Positions 16,516-24,989 of a stretch of DNA of 64,000 nt are shown here, piece by piece. The notes beneath the pieces are model-generated. The model ran no database searches, had not been told where the DNA came from, and worked only from the letters and a program-made list of their open reading frames with translations. The DNA comes from Verrucomicrobiota bacterium (GTDB taxonomy: Bacteria > Verrucomicrobiota > Verrucomicrobiia > CAIQCK01), in NCBI GenBank assembly GCA_026397915.1, contig JAPLTX010000061.1:195200-259199 (forward strand), given 5' to 3'. The first letter of the stretch is position 1. The number at the start of each line of letters is the position of its first letter. The position numbers and the translations under genes are program-made.

Positions 16516-17607
16516 TCAAAACCGGTGCGCCACGCGCTCGATGGAAGCGCGGATCAGCGGATGGTCCATCCACGGCGCGTGTTGCTGCCAACCAGTGCCG
16601 ACGCCGCGATAGTCGGAGCCGCCGAAAAACGCCAGCCCGTGCTGCTCCGCCAGCCGCACGAACGTCGCGATATCGCGCGCGGCGTTCGGCTCGTATGGCT
16701 CGATGCCCGCTGTGTCCAGCGCCGCCATGCCCCACGACTTGAGCGTCGGCATGAATTCCTCCAGAGTCTGCTCGCGGAGTTGCGCGGTGAACGTCGGCAG
16801 CGTGCCCCAGCGCGCAAGCTGGCCGACCAGCTCCTGATACGTCGGCAGGCCCGGCGGAAACGGCGCGTAGGCCGGGCCGCCCGGATTCAGCATCCGCCGC
16901 ACTTCGCCGCCGCGCCGCGCCAGCGTCTTCTCGTCAACGTCGTCCAGTTCGGCGCGCGCCACCGCCAGCGTCAACTGCCGGTCCGTGACGTTGCCTTCGG
17001 GCGTGAGGATGGCGGAAAGCTTCAGCGGCCGCTTGAGCTTCAGGTGCCGGTTCAGCTTTTCCAACTGCTGCTCCGACCGCACGCGCTTGGCTTCCTGAAA
17101 CCGGCGGACGAGTTGCTCCAGTTCCGGCGTGCGCCGCGCGCCGACGGCCACGACCCACGCGGCCTCGCCCTGGCCCCATGCTTTCAGAATCGCGTCGCTG
17201 AACTTTTTCGAGACAGCGTCGTTCAGCGCGATGGGTGCCTTGAATTCCACAGCCAGCGCCAGCCGCAACGGCTGCTCCATGCCGCGGTTGACGATGGTGG
17301 TCGCCTGGATCGCCTCGTCCATGTGCGCCACCGACTCGTGTTCGACGCTGAGGATGGAAAACACCCGCGCCTCATGCGCTGCCCACACCATCCGCGCCGC
17401 CGAGTAAACACCGGGCGCAACGTCGCCGTAGGAGGCGTTGGTATGAACATGATCGTAGGACGGCAGCGCGGGGCCGATCTTCGGCGTCGCGGGACCGATG
17501 GCGCCGCGTTGCTCCAGCCCGCGCAGTTTCACCAGCGCGGCCAGACGTTCTTCCATGTTGCGCGCGTCGAGCTGCGCGGCGGCTTCGCGGAAAAGTTGTT
17601 GGGTCAT
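16516..17607 (-). CDS. PHP-domain metal-dependent phosphoesterase
   Basis: A 363-residue protein. The first PHP metal motif is H-x-H in YDHVHTNASY (H53, H55). Further ligand regions follow in SVEHESVAH and near the C-terminus in FFGGSDYRGVG. PHP domains bind two or three divalent metals and hydrolyse phosphate esters such as histidinol phosphate, nucleotides or sugar phosphates. This one has an insert of about 100 residues rich in Lys, Leu and Gln between the second and last motifs. There is no signal peptide, so it should be cytoplasmic. The start at 17607 (MTQQLF) is 13 bp after the stop of the RbsD-like gene, so the two form a short operon. A sugar-phosphate phosphatase role is a contextual guess. 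Confidence 0.75.
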   Translation of the reverse strand: MTQQLFREAAAQLDARNMEERLAALVKLRGLEQRGAIGPATPKIGPALPSYDHVHTNASYGDVAPGVYSAARMVWAAHEARVFSILSVEHESVAHMDEAIQATTIVNRGMEQPLRLALAVEFKAPIALNDAVSKKFSDAILKAWGQGEAAWVVAVGARRTPELEQLVRRFQEAKRVRSEQQLEKLNRHLKLKRPLKLSAILTPEGNVTDRQLTLAVARAELDDVDEKTLARRGGEVRRMLNPGGPAYAPFPPGLPTYQELVGQLARWGTLPTFTAQLREQTLEEFMPTLKSWGMAALDTAGIEPYEPNAARDIATFVRLAEQHGLAFFGGSDYRGVGTGWQQHAPWMDHPLIRASIERVAHRF

Positions 17608-17620
17608 GGGCAATGATTCG

Positions 17621-18010
17621 TCAGGCTGATTCCAAAACCATGTTTGCGTATTGGACCGTGTCGCCGGTGCGGATGAGGCCAATGGCGCGCGGCACGCGTT
17701 TCTTAAACTCGATGTGCGGCTCAAACTCGATCGGCACACCGCCCAGCGTCTTGGTGAAGGCGTTCTGCACCGCCTTCGTGTTGTTCCGGGTGAACTCCTC
17801 CGCCATGAACGCGCGGCCGATGACGAAGTTGGGCCGGATGGCGGCGAGCACCTGCAACACCGTCGGCACGCCGTCCACCAGCGAGATGTCCACCGTCTCG
17901 ATCTCCGGCCAGAACGGGAAGCCGCGGTCGGCGATGACCAGCGTGTTGGTGTGGCGCACGCGGCTGAGCAGCGAGTTGATCGCCGGGTTCAGAATGCCTT
18001 GCTTCAACAT
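17621..18010 (-). CDS. RbsD/FucU family sugar mutarotase
   Basis: A 129-residue protein with the family N-terminus MLKQGILNPAINSLLSRVRH (catalytic His H20), then TLVIADRGFP with the conserved Asp (D28). The C-terminus carries RTGDTVQYANMVL. RbsD and FucU interconvert pyranose and furanose forms or anomers of ribose and fucose as ring-shaped oligomers. A good ribosome site (AAAGGA) lies before the ATG at 18010. It is the first gene of a two-gene unit with the PHP phosphoesterase, and it is divergent from the ThuA-like gene across 121 bp. The neighbouring ThuA and sugar-isomerase genes suggest a local sugar-metabolism module. The exact sugar cannot be read. Confidence 0.88.
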   Translation of the reverse strand: MLKQGILNPAINSLLSRVRHTNTLVIADRGFPFWPEIETVDISLVDGVPTVLQVLAAIRPNFVIGRAFMAEEFTRNNTKAVQNAFTKTLGGVPIEFEPHIEFKKRVPRAIGLIRTGDTVQYANMVLESA

Positions 18011-18131
18011 GGTGTCCTTTCGATTTGAAAAACGTCGCGCCGTATAGTTGAGAGAACGCAGCCGGATGGAAAGTAGAAAATGGCTGCCACTGGTCTTGAT
18101 AATTTCCCGCGCCGTGGCACACTCCGCCCCC

Positions 18132-19049
18132 ATGAACAAACTGCTTCTCGCCGCCGTCTCGCTTCTTGGTTCCCTAACGCTCGCCGCGGCGGGCGACGCC
18201 CGGATCGTTCTCATCGCCGGCCGGCCCAGCCACGCCCCCGGCGAGCACGAGCACAACGCCGGCGTGCTGCTTTTCAAGAAATGCCTCGCCAGCGCGCCCG
18301 GCGTGCAGGTGGCGGCTTTCCTCAACGGCCAGTGGCCCGAGGCCGCCGTGTTTGACGGCGCGGCGGTGGTGGTGATCTACAGCGATGGCGGTGGCGGCCA
18401 TCCTGCACTCCAAGGCGACCACCTTCAACAACTCGACGCGCTCGTGAAGAAAGGCGTCGGGTTCGGCGCGGTCCACTACGCCTGCGAGCCGACCAAAGAC
18501 AAGGGCCAAAAGGAATTCCTCGACTGGATCGGTGGGTGCTTCGAGATCAACTGGTCGGTCAACCCGCATTGGGAGGCCGACTACAAAACGCTGCCCAGCC
18601 ATCCCATCACACGCGGCGTCAAGCCGTTCAAGATGCAAGACGAATGGTATTTCCACATGCGCTTTCGCGAAGGCATGAAGGGCGTGACGGCAATCCTCTC
18701 GGCGGTCGCGCCTGAGAGCACGATGAGCCGCCCGGATGGCGCACACAGCGGCAATCCCGCCGTGCGCGAGGCCGTCAAGAAGGGCGAGCCGCAGCACATG
18801 ATGTGGGTCGCCGAAAACACCGGCGGCTCGCGAGGCTTCGGTTTCACCGGCGGCCACTTCCACAAGAACTGGGGCAACGACGACTTCCGCAAGGTCGTGC
18901 TCAACGCCATCCTATGGATCGCCAAGGTCGAAGTGCCGACCGACGGCGTGCAATCCGCGCCGACCGAGGATGAACTCAAGGCCAACCTCGACTCGAAGCC
19001 GCCGCGCAAGCCAGCCGCGCCGAAGAAGCGTCCGGCCGCGAAACAGTAA
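18132..19049 (+). CDS. ThuA-like secreted protein (class I glutamine amidotransferase fold)
   Basis: A 305-residue protein with a signal peptide (MNKLLLAAVSLLGSLTLAAAG; cleavage after LAAAG or nearby). The domain has the ThuA landmarks: RIVLIAGRPSHAPGEHEH, VVIYSDGGGGHP, GFGAVHYA and the late HPITRGVKPF and DEWYFHMRF. The C-terminus is a Lys/Pro/Ala-rich tail of about 40 residues. ThuA proteins have a glutamine-amidotransferase-like fold without the catalytic Cys. Recent members are tied to keto-sugar chemistry and are common next to Gfo/Idh/MocA enzymes in this phylum. The longer upstream frame is rejected because it would bury the signal peptide. It is followed 27 bp later by the sugar isomerase gene. 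Confidence 0.85.
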   Translation: MNKLLLAAVSLLGSLTLAAAGDARIVLIAGRPSHAPGEHEHNAGVLLFKKCLASAPGVQVAAFLNGQWPEAAVFDGAAVVVIYSDGGGGHPALQGDHLQQLDALVKKGVGFGAVHYACEPTKDKGQKEFLDWIGGCFEINWSVNPHWEADYKTLPSHPITRGVKPFKMQDEWYFHMRFREGMKGVTAILSAVAPESTMSRPDGAHSGNPAVREAVKKGEPQHMMWVAENTGGSRGFGFTGGHFHKNWGNDDFRKVVLNAILWIAKVEVPTDGVQSAPTEDELKANLDSKPPRKPAAPKKRPAAKQ

Positions 19050-19076
19050 TCTGCCTGAAAGGAGCCAGACCCCTCG

Positions 19077-19835
19077 ATGAAACTCGGACTCGTCACCTAC
19101 AACCTTGCCCCCAAGTGGGACCTCGCCACCGTCATCAAGAACTGCAAGGCCACGGGCTTTGAGGGCGTGGAGTTCCGCACCACGCACGCCCACGGCGTCG
19201 AGCCGTCACTCACGTCGGAGCAGCGCCAGGAAGTGAAGAAGCGTTGTGCCGACGGCGGCCTTACTATCTGGGGACTCGGCTCCACCTGCGAGTTTCATTC
19301 GCCGGACCCGGCGGTCGTCCGCAAAAACATCGCCACCTGCGCCGAGTTCGCAAAGCTCGCCGCCGACCTCGGCGCGCGTGGCGTCAAGGTCCGCCCCAAC
19401 GGCATCCCCAAGGACGTGCCCGTCCACAAGACCCTGGAGCAGATCGGCAAATCCCTCGCCGAGTGCGGCAAGGTGGCCGGCGACCTCGGTGTCGAGGTCT
19501 GGCTGGAGGTTCACGGCAAGGACAGCGCCCACCCGCCGCACATCCGCGAGATCATGGACCACTGCGACCAGCGCGCCGTCGGCGTCTGCTGGAACTCCAA
19601 CGCCGGCGACGTCGTCAACGGCTCCGTGAAGGAATACTTCAACCTCCTCGCCAAGGACATCAAGAGCTGCCACATCAACGAACTCTGCTCCAACTACCCG
19701 TGGCGCGAGTTGTTCGCCTGCTTCAAGCAGATCAACTACGACCGCTTCACCCTCTGCGAGATCGCCGAGACCTCCGACCCGGTGCGCTTGATGAAATACT
19801 ACCGCGCCCTCTGGCTGGAGTTGCAGCGGCCCTAA
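19077..19835 (+). CDS. Sugar phosphate isomerase/epimerase (xylose isomerase-like TIM barrel)
   Basis: A 252-residue protein of the AP endonuclease 2-like TIM-barrel fold. It starts MKLGLVTYNLAPKWDL and has FEGVEFR on strand 2, ARGVKVRPNG and GVEVWLEVHGKD (likely metal-ligand Glu). Later come GVCWNSNAGDVVNGS and the typical end LCEIAETSDPVRLMKYYRAL. There is a clear AAAGGAG ribosome site before the ATG. It probably forms an operon with the preceding ThuA gene. Family members isomerise or epimerise free or phosphorylated sugars and inositols with a divalent metal. The absence of a signal peptide suggests it handles the cytoplasmic product of the secreted ThuA step. It ends convergent with cysN. 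Confidence 0.85.
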   Translation: MKLGLVTYNLAPKWDLATVIKNCKATGFEGVEFRTTHAHGVEPSLTSEQRQEVKKRCADGGLTIWGLGSTCEFHSPDPAVVRKNIATCAEFAKLAADLGARGVKVRPNGIPKDVPVHKTLEQIGKSLAECGKVAGDLGVEVWLEVHGKDSAHPPHIREIMDHCDQRAVGVCWNSNAGDVVNGSVKEYFNLLAKDIKSCHINELCSNYPWRELFACFKQINYDRFTLCEIAETSDPVRLMKYYRALWLELQRP

Positions 19836-19878
19836 CGCGGTGACACGCTTGTGTGGCTTGAGTTCCGGCGGAGAAATC

Positions 19879-21198
19879 TCAGATCGAGAAGTCGGTGTAT
19901 TCGGGCTTCACGGCTTCGGTGGGCGGGAAGAGCATGCCGGCGGCAACGGTGGCGTTGGTGCCTTGCTCGATGAGAATGAAGGAACCGGTGAGACGGTTGG
20001 TGGCGTAACCGTCGAAGATGAGGGGCTTGGAGGCCTTGAGCCGGATTTCGCCGATATCGTTCAACGCCAGCTCGGGCGCGTCCGGCTCCGGCTCGAAGGT
20101 GGAAACGTTGATGCGGTCTTCGATCTCGGTGACGACGGCCTGGACGGTCTGGGTGGTGTGTTTGAGGAAATACTTCCGACCGCGTTGGAGCGGACGGGGG
20201 TGCATCCAGCAAACCTTGGCGTGCAGCTCAGTGCTCGCGCCAGGGAGGTTGTCGGGGCCGATGATCATGTCGCCGCGGCTTACATCAATGTCATCCTCCA
20301 GCACGAGTGTGATGGAGCGCGGGCAGAAGGCTTCCTGAAGCGGGCCGTTGTAGGTCCAGATTTCCTTCACGCGGCTAACGAGGCCGCTGGGGAGGACCAT
20401 GACTTTCTGGCCGACCTTGACGATGCCGCCGGCGATCTGGCCGCTGAAGCCGCGGAAGTCGTGGAGGCGCGGGTCGGTCGGGTTGTTGGGGCGGTTGACC
20501 CATTGCACGGGCAGGCGGAAGCCGCTGAGGTTCCAGTCGCTGCCGATGTGGACGCTCTCGAGATGGCCGAGCAGTGTGGGGCCGGTATACCACGGCGTCT
20601 TCGGCGACGGGTCCACGACGTTGTCGCCATTGAGCGCACTCATAGGGAGGAACTTCACGTCCTTCATGTCGAGGCGCGGGAGGAATTCCTCGAACTGGTC
20701 GCGGATCTCGATGAAGCGCTCTTCGCTCCAGTCCACGAGGTCCATTTTGTTGACCGCGATGACAAGGTGCGGGATGCGTAGAAGCGACGCAATGCAGGTG
20801 TGGCGGCGGCTCTGTTCGATGACACCTTGGCGCGCGTCCACGAGGACGATGGATAGGTTCGCAGTCGAGGCGCCAGTGACCATGTTGCGGGTGTATTGGA
20901 CGTGACCTGGTGTGTCGGCGACAATGAACTTCCGTTTTGGCGTGGCGAAGTAACGGTAGGCGACGTCAATGGTGATGCCTTGCTCGCGCTCGGCGCGGAG
21001 GCCGTCGGTGAGGTTGGCGAGGTTGATCTGGCCGCCGCCGGTAATGTCGGCGGAGCGCTCCAACGCCTCGATCTGGTCCTCCATCAGGTTCTTGGAGTCG
21101 TAGAGTAGGCGGCCGATGAGCGTGGACTTGCCATCGTCAACAGAACCGCAGGTGTTGAAGCGAAGGATGTCAACCGGATGATGGGCAGGGACAGGCAT
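19879..21198 (-). CDS. cysN: Sulfate adenylyltransferase subunit 1 (GTPase)
   Basis: A 439-residue EF-Tu-like GTPase. The P-loop is GSVDDGKST (18-26), switch II is DTPGHVQYT and the base motif is NKMD. Beta-barrel domains follow. CysN hydrolyses GTP to drive ATP-sulfurylase catalysis by CysD, forming APS from sulfate. The length is that of stand-alone CysN; the C-terminal APS kinase (CysC) domain found in fused forms is absent. It is the last gene of the cysI-cysH-cysD-(IVS gene)-cysN set. It is separated from cysD by the four-helix-bundle gene and by 7-bp repeats, so the usual close cysD-cysN pairing is interrupted. It is probably still on the same transcript. Confidence 0.95.
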   Translation of the reverse strand: MPVPAHHPVDILRFNTCGSVDDGKSTLIGRLLYDSKNLMEDQIEALERSADITGGGQINLANLTDGLRAEREQGITIDVAYRYFATPKRKFIVADTPGHVQYTRNMVTGASTANLSIVLVDARQGVIEQSRRHTCIASLLRIPHLVIAVNKMDLVDWSEERFIEIRDQFEEFLPRLDMKDVKFLPMSALNGDNVVDPSPKTPWYTGPTLLGHLESVHIGSDWNLSGFRLPVQWVNRPNNPTDPRLHDFRGFSGQIAGGIVKVGQKVMVLPSGLVSRVKEIWTYNGPLQEAFCPRSITLVLEDDIDVSRGDMIIGPDNLPGASTELHAKVCWMHPRPLQRGRKYFLKHTTQTVQAVVTEIEDRINVSTFEPEPDAPELALNDIGEIRLKASKPLIFDGYATNRLTGSFILIEQGTNATVAAGMLFPPTEAVKPEYTDFSI

Positions 21199-21204
21199 AA
21201 GAAT

Positions 21205-21240
21205 TGGGAGATGGGAGTTGGGAGTTAGGAGATGGGATGG
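21205..21240. repeat. 7-bp tandem repeat (GGGAGAT/GGGAGTT), left flank of the IVS-type gene
   Basis: Five imperfect 7-bp units lie just after the stop of the four-helix-bundle gene and before the cysN start. GGGAGATGGGAG at 21206-21217 is a perfect inverted match to 21645-21656 on the other side of the gene. In the minus-strand mRNA this arm is C-rich and can pair with the G-rich arm upstream of the gene. Confidence 0.75.
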
Positions 21241-21251
21241 AAGATTAGGAG

Positions 21252-21632
21252 TCAGGGTTCGGAACGACGGGCTTGGGTGGAACGGATCAGACCAGAAATC
21301 AATCGGCCGGTCTGTCCAACAAGCGAGAGGATCTGTTTATGCTCGTCATGTGAAATGTAGCCAGCGTCAAGCATGACATAAGAAAGCGACCGCGCCTCGC
21401 CGCACGACGCTCGTGCCACGTTGTAGAACTGAAGTTTCTCCGCTGGATGCAGCCGCTCAAAGCCTTCGGCGATATTGGTCATGGCCGACACAGCGGCGCG
21501 CTGCGCCTGATCTCTCAAACCGAAATCTTTGGACGCAGCCGAGCGCCGGAAGATGGCATAGACAAACCGCACCAGTTCCCTGGCGGTCTTCCAAACTTCC
21601 AACTCTTCGAATGTAGAAACTCTGTCTGGCAT
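21252..21632 (-). CDS. Four-helix-bundle protein, 23S rRNA intervening-sequence (IVS) type
   Basis: A 126-residue protein of the four-helix-bundle family first seen in 23S rRNA intervening sequences. Landmarks are FEELEVWKTARELVRFVY, the central RRSAASKDFGLRDQAQRAAV with SAMTNIAEGFER, and the end FYNVARASCGEARSLSYVML. The pattern (F-L-W at the start, then NIAEG, then G-[ES]-ARSL) is highly typical. The biochemical role is unknown; it may bind RNA. The chosen ATG at 21632 follows an AAGGAAAG ribosome site. It is inserted between cysD and cysN, an unusual place, and is bracketed by complementary 7-bp tandem repeats that could pair in the mRNA. That arrangement is like an intervening element rather than a normal operon member. 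Confidence 0.88.
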   Translation of the reverse strand: MPDRVSTFEELEVWKTARELVRFVYAIFRRSAASKDFGLRDQAQRAAVSAMTNIAEGFERLHPAEKLQFYNVARASCGEARSLSYVMLDAGYISHDEHKQILSLVGQTGRLISGLIRSTQARRSEP

Positions 21633-21640
21633 CTTTCCTT

Positions 21641-21667
21641 CCATCTCCCATCTCCCATCTCCCATCT
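21641..21667. repeat. 7-bp tandem repeat (ATCTCCC), right flank of the IVS-type gene
   Basis: Nearly four perfect ATCTCCC units sit between the cysD stop and the start of the four-helix-bundle gene. In the mRNA they read GGGAGAT and lie just upstream of that gene's ribosome site. The 12-base stretch at 21645-21656 is complementary to 21206-21217 downstream of the gene. Confidence 0.8.
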
Positions 21668-21669
21668 GC

Positions 21670-22608
21670 TCAAAAATATCCCGCCTTCTTGCGGTCTTCC
21701 ATTGCTGCTTCGGAAGACTTGTCGTCGGCGCGAGTGCCGCGTTCGGTGACGCGGGCGGCGGCGATTTCGGCAACGATGTCGTCCACGCTGTCGGCGCGGG
21801 ATTCGATCATGCCGGTGCTGATCATGTCGGCGATGGTGCGGACGCGGACGATGAGCTTCGCGCGCTTCTCATTCGGCTTCGGGCGCGCGCCGGCGTAAGG
21901 ATCGGGCTGGCCGTTGTCGCTATGAGGTGGCGGGATGGGAAGCCACTGGCCGCCGCGACGAAAGCACTCGCGCTCGTGGCTGAAGTAGATGTTTGGCACC
22001 TCCAGCTTTTCCCGGCGGATGTATTCCCACACGTCCATCTCGGTCCAGTTAGAGAGCGGAAAGACGCGCATGTTCTCGCCGGGACTGAGCCGGGCGTTGT
22101 AGAGATTCCAGATTTCGGGGCGCTGGTTTTTCGGGTCCCACTGGCCGAAGCCGTCGCGGAAGCTGAAGAAACGCTCCTTGGCGCGGGCCTTCTCCTCGTC
22201 GCGCCGCGCGCCGCCGATGCAGCAGTCGAATCGAAACTCCTCGATCGCGCCAAGCAGCACGGGAATCTGGAGCCGGTTGCGGCTGATCTCGCTAGTCGAA
22301 GCCGTGGCGAGGCCGCGCGCGATGGCGTCATCCACAGTGCGAACGATGAGCTTGGAGCCGAGTTCCTTTGCGCGGCGGTCGCGGAACTCGAGGAGTTCGG
22401 GAAACTCGTGGCCGGTCTCGATGTTCAGGAACGGCATCGGGATGTCGGAGGGGCGGAAGGCTTTCTCCGCCAGACGCAACATGCAGATGGAGTCCTTGCC
22501 ACCGGAGAAAAGCAGCGCGGGCCGCTCGAATTCTGCGGCGACCTCGCGCATGACGTGGATGGCCTCGGTTTCGAGATACTGAAGATGGTCGAGATGATAA
22601 CTGTTCAT
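21670..22608 (-). CDS. cysD: Sulfate adenylyltransferase subunit 2
   Basis: A 312-residue N-type ATP pyrophosphatase. The PP-loop is SGGKDS (35-40), and ETGHEFPELLEFRD and IGGARRDEEKARAKER are typical of CysD. The C-terminus has GMIESRADS and ERGTRADD. It transfers the adenylyl group of ATP to sulfate, giving APS, with CysN supplying energy through GTP hydrolysis. The start MNSYHLDHL at 22608 matches the family; the longer upstream frame overlaps the intergenic region. It is 32 bp downstream of cysH in the same orientation, so co-transcription is likely. Confidence 0.95.
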   Translation of the reverse strand: MNSYHLDHLQYLETEAIHVMREVAAEFERPALLFSGGKDSICMLRLAEKAFRPSDIPMPFLNIETGHEFPELLEFRDRRAKELGSKLIVRTVDDAIARGLATASTSEISRNRLQIPVLLGAIEEFRFDCCIGGARRDEEKARAKERFFSFRDGFGQWDPKNQRPEIWNLYNARLSPGENMRVFPLSNWTEMDVWEYIRREKLEVPNIYFSHERECFRRGGQWLPIPPPHSDNGQPDPYAGARPKPNEKRAKLIVRVRTIADMISTGMIESRADSVDDIVAEIAAARVTERGTRADDKSSEAAMEDRKKAGYF

Positions 22609-22640
22609 CGAAGAAAGAAGAAAAGCCTGGGCGTCAACGC

Positions 22641-23297
22641 TCAGGCATTCACTGCCTTGCCACCCCACGCCGTGTGCAGGCCGCACTCGCGCTTCTCGTC
22701 GGCCTTGGCGGGATCGAAGTAGTCCCACTCGTTTGGCAGCTTGTGCTTCTGGAGGTAGGCCTCCATGTCGGCGTCGGTGAGGTAGAAAACGGGACTCACC
22801 TTCAGCGCGCCGAAGTTCGGATCGGCCATGACGATGTCGAGGCCGGCGCGAATCGCGTTTTGCGTCCTGCGCAACGCGGTGATCCAGATGGTTGGCGCGA
22901 GTTCCTTCATGCCGCGATGGAAAGGCTCCAGCTTCATCACCGTGCTGAACTTCTTCAGCCCCTCCTCGTCGTCAGACTGCGGCGCCGGCCCGTAGATCGC
23001 TTCGCGATGTTTCCGCGTGATGCGCGGGATATAGGCCTTGATGTTCAGCTTGAGCAACGAACGGAGTTGCTCGGCGTGCTTGTAGGTCGCGGCGCGATTG
23101 TAACCGTGATCCACCCAGAGCACCGGGATGTCCGACTGCACCTGCGTAACAAGGTGAAGGATGACGGCCTCGTAGGGACGGAAGTTTGTCGAAACGATGG
23201 CGCGGCCTCCGCCCTGCGCGATGGCCCAGCGGGCGATTTCGAGCGGCGACTTATCGTGCAACTCAGCGTTGGCTTTGGCGATTTGATCAGGAGTCAT
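22641..23297 (-). CDS. cysH: Phosphoadenylyl-sulfate (PAPS/APS) reductase, cluster-free type
   Basis: A 218-residue adenylyl-sulfate reductase. The C-terminal catalytic ECGLH motif is present (C205), and the N-terminal PP-loop-like strand reads AIVSTNFRPYEAVILH. C205 is the only cysteine in the whole protein. The CC...CxxC set that binds the [4Fe-4S] cluster in most bacterial APS reductases is therefore missing, and the enzyme should be of the thioredoxin-dependent PAPS type. No APS kinase (cysC) is visible nearby, so PAPS would have to be made elsewhere, or this is a cluster-free APS reductase. It lies 6 bp after cysI and 32 bp before cysD. Confidence 0.9.
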   Translation of the reverse strand: MTPDQIAKANAELHDKSPLEIARWAIAQGGGRAIVSTNFRPYEAVILHLVTQVQSDIPVLWVDHGYNRAATYKHAEQLRSLLKLNIKAYIPRITRKHREAIYGPAPQSDDEEGLKKFSTVMKLEPFHRGMKELAPTIWITALRRTQNAIRAGLDIVMADPNFGALKVSPVFYLTDADMEAYLQKHKLPNEWDYFDPAKADEKRECGLHTAWGGKAVNA

Positions 23298-23303
23298 GGC
23301 GAA

Positions 23304-24989
23304 TCAATTAGCAGCAGTTGGTTGTTCCTTCCAAAGAATTCGGGCCACCCAGTCGCCGAACCGTTCGCCAGCGTGGCGCTCCTGCGCGTAGCGCGCAAGC
23401 AACGGGCGAAGTTCGGCAATGAGGTCGGCGTCCTTGACGGTGTCCTTGTAGAGGCGGTTGAGCCGCGTGCTGGCTTCGTTGCCGCCGAGATAAATCTGGT
23501 ATTTGCCCGGCGCCTTGCCGACGAAGCCGATCTCCGCCATGTAGGGCCGCGCGCAACCGTTCGGGCAGCCGGTCATGCGGATGGTGATTTCCTCTCCGCT
23601 AAGGCCGACTTCGGCGAGCAGCGCCTCAATACGCGTGATGAGATCGGGCAGATAGCGTTCGCTCTCCGCCAGTCCGAGGCCGCACGTGGGCAGCGAGACG
23701 CACGCCATCGAAGCGCAGCGAAGGGCGGAACCTTGATTGGCCACCGACACGCCGTTGTCGGCCAAGGTTTTCACGATGGCATCGCGTTGATCGGGGCGCA
23801 CGTTCGCCAGCAACAGGTTGTTGCCGGGCGTGAGGCGGACTTCCGGTTGAAACTGCTCGACGATCTTGCGCAGCGCCGTTTTCATCCGGCGTTGCTCGGT
23901 GTCCTTGATACGGCCGGTTTCAACAAACAGGCCGAGGCACCAGTTGCCGTCCGCTTGCCGATGCCAGCCAAACGCGTCGCCTTGTTTGGTGAACTTAAAC
24001 GGCCGCGCCGGCGCGAGCTTGAAACCCACGCGCCGTTCCAGTTCCGCGCGGAACCAATCCGCGCCGCGGTCGGCCAACACGTATTTCAAGCGCGCGTGCT
24101 TGCGATTGGAGCGGTCGCCAAAATCCCGATGGATCGTCACCGCAGCGATCACTGTTCGTTCCACTTGATCGGGCGTAAGAAAACCGATCACGTCCGCGAG
24201 GCGCGGGAAGGTCTCCTCGTTGCCGTGGCTGCGGCCCATGCCCCCGCCGGCGGCGAGGTTGTAGCCGACGAGTTTGCCGTTCTCCATGATGGCGATCAGC
24301 CCGATGTCGTTGGCGAGCACGTCCACGTCGTTGAGCGGCGGGACCGCGAAGGCGATCTTGAATTTGCGCGGCAGATACGTCTTGCCGTAGAATGGATCTG
24401 TGAAATTCTTCGTCTTCTTGTCCGACAAATCCAGTTGTTTGCCCTCGATCCAGATCGCGTGGTAAGCGGGCGTGCGCGGTGCCAGAGCGGCAGAGAGCTT
24501 GCGCGCTTCGTCCAGGATTTGCCCTCTCACGCCATCAATCGTCGGAGACGGTGAGGCCGTGACATTGCGGACGACGTCGCCGCAGGACGCGATCGTGGTC
24601 ATCAATGTGTCGTTGATGCCCTTGACGGTGCGAGCCAGGTTTGACTTGAGGACGCCGTGGAACTGAAGTGTTTGTCGCGACGTGACGCGCAGCGTGTTGT
24701 TGCCATATTGCGTCATCAGCCGGTCGAGATCCAGATACTGCGCCGGCGTCAGCACGCCGCCGGGCACACGGAGGCGAATCATCATGATGAACTTCTTGCC
24801 ACTCTTGCGCAGGTCGCGGTCATCCTGCTGATAGACGCCGTGGAACTTGAGGAACTGGTTGTCGTCGTCGGAGAACCGGTCGGCTTGCCCGTCCGCGAGC
24901 GTTTGCGCGATGGTGCCAGCAAGCGTCGGGCAGCTCTCTTTCAGAACCTCGTTTGGCGATGGTTTCGCGGTAACTGTGGTTAGACTCAT
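23304..24989 (-). CDS. cysI: Sulfite reductase hemoprotein subunit
   Basis: A 561-residue sirohaem/[4Fe-4S] sulfite or nitrite reductase. It has the two cysteine pairs ACVSLPTCGLGLAES (about 428-435) and GCPNGC (about 473-477), and the active-site arginine and lysine region HARLKY. Two ferredoxin-like halves follow the usual order (TLRVTSRQTLQFHG, then AAGGGMGRSHG). It reduces sulfite to sulfide with six electrons. The length fits CysI, but no cysJ flavoprotein is adjacent, so the electron donor may be ferredoxin or a reductase encoded elsewhere. The ATG at 24989 (MSLTTVTAK) is preferred to a longer frame. It is the first gene of the minus-strand cys operon, with a palindrome-rich promoter region upstream. 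Confidence 0.93.
   Translation of the reverse strand: MSLTTVTAKPSPNEVLKESCPTLAGTIAQTLADGQADRFSDDDNQFLKFHGVYQQDDRDLRKSGKKFIMMIRLRVPGGVLTPAQYLDLDRLMTQYGNNTLRVTSRQTLQFHGVLKSNLARTVKGINDTLMTTIASCGDVVRNVTASPSPTIDGVRGQILDEARKLSAALAPRTPAYHAIWIEGKQLDLSDKKTKNFTDPFYGKTYLPRKFKIAFAVPPLNDVDVLANDIGLIAIMENGKLVGYNLAAGGGMGRSHGNEETFPRLADVIGFLTPDQVERTVIAAVTIHRDFGDRSNRKHARLKYVLADRGADWFRAELERRVGFKLAPARPFKFTKQGDAFGWHRQADGNWCLGLFVETGRIKDTEQRRMKTALRKIVEQFQPEVRLTPGNNLLLANVRPDQRDAIVKTLADNGVSVANQGSALRCASMACVSLPTCGLGLAESERYLPDLITRIEALLAEVGLSGEEITIRMTGCPNGCARPYMAEIGFVGKAPGKYQIYLGGNEASTRLNRLYKDTVKDADLIAELRPLLARYAQERHAGERFGDWVARILWKEQPTAAN

Noticed and set aside
22674..24554. Long plus-strand frame opposite cysH and cysI
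   Set aside because: It is antisense to two certain genes in G+C-rich DNA. Its composition (Arg, Asp, Ala, Gly, His) is that of a codon shadow with no recognised domain.
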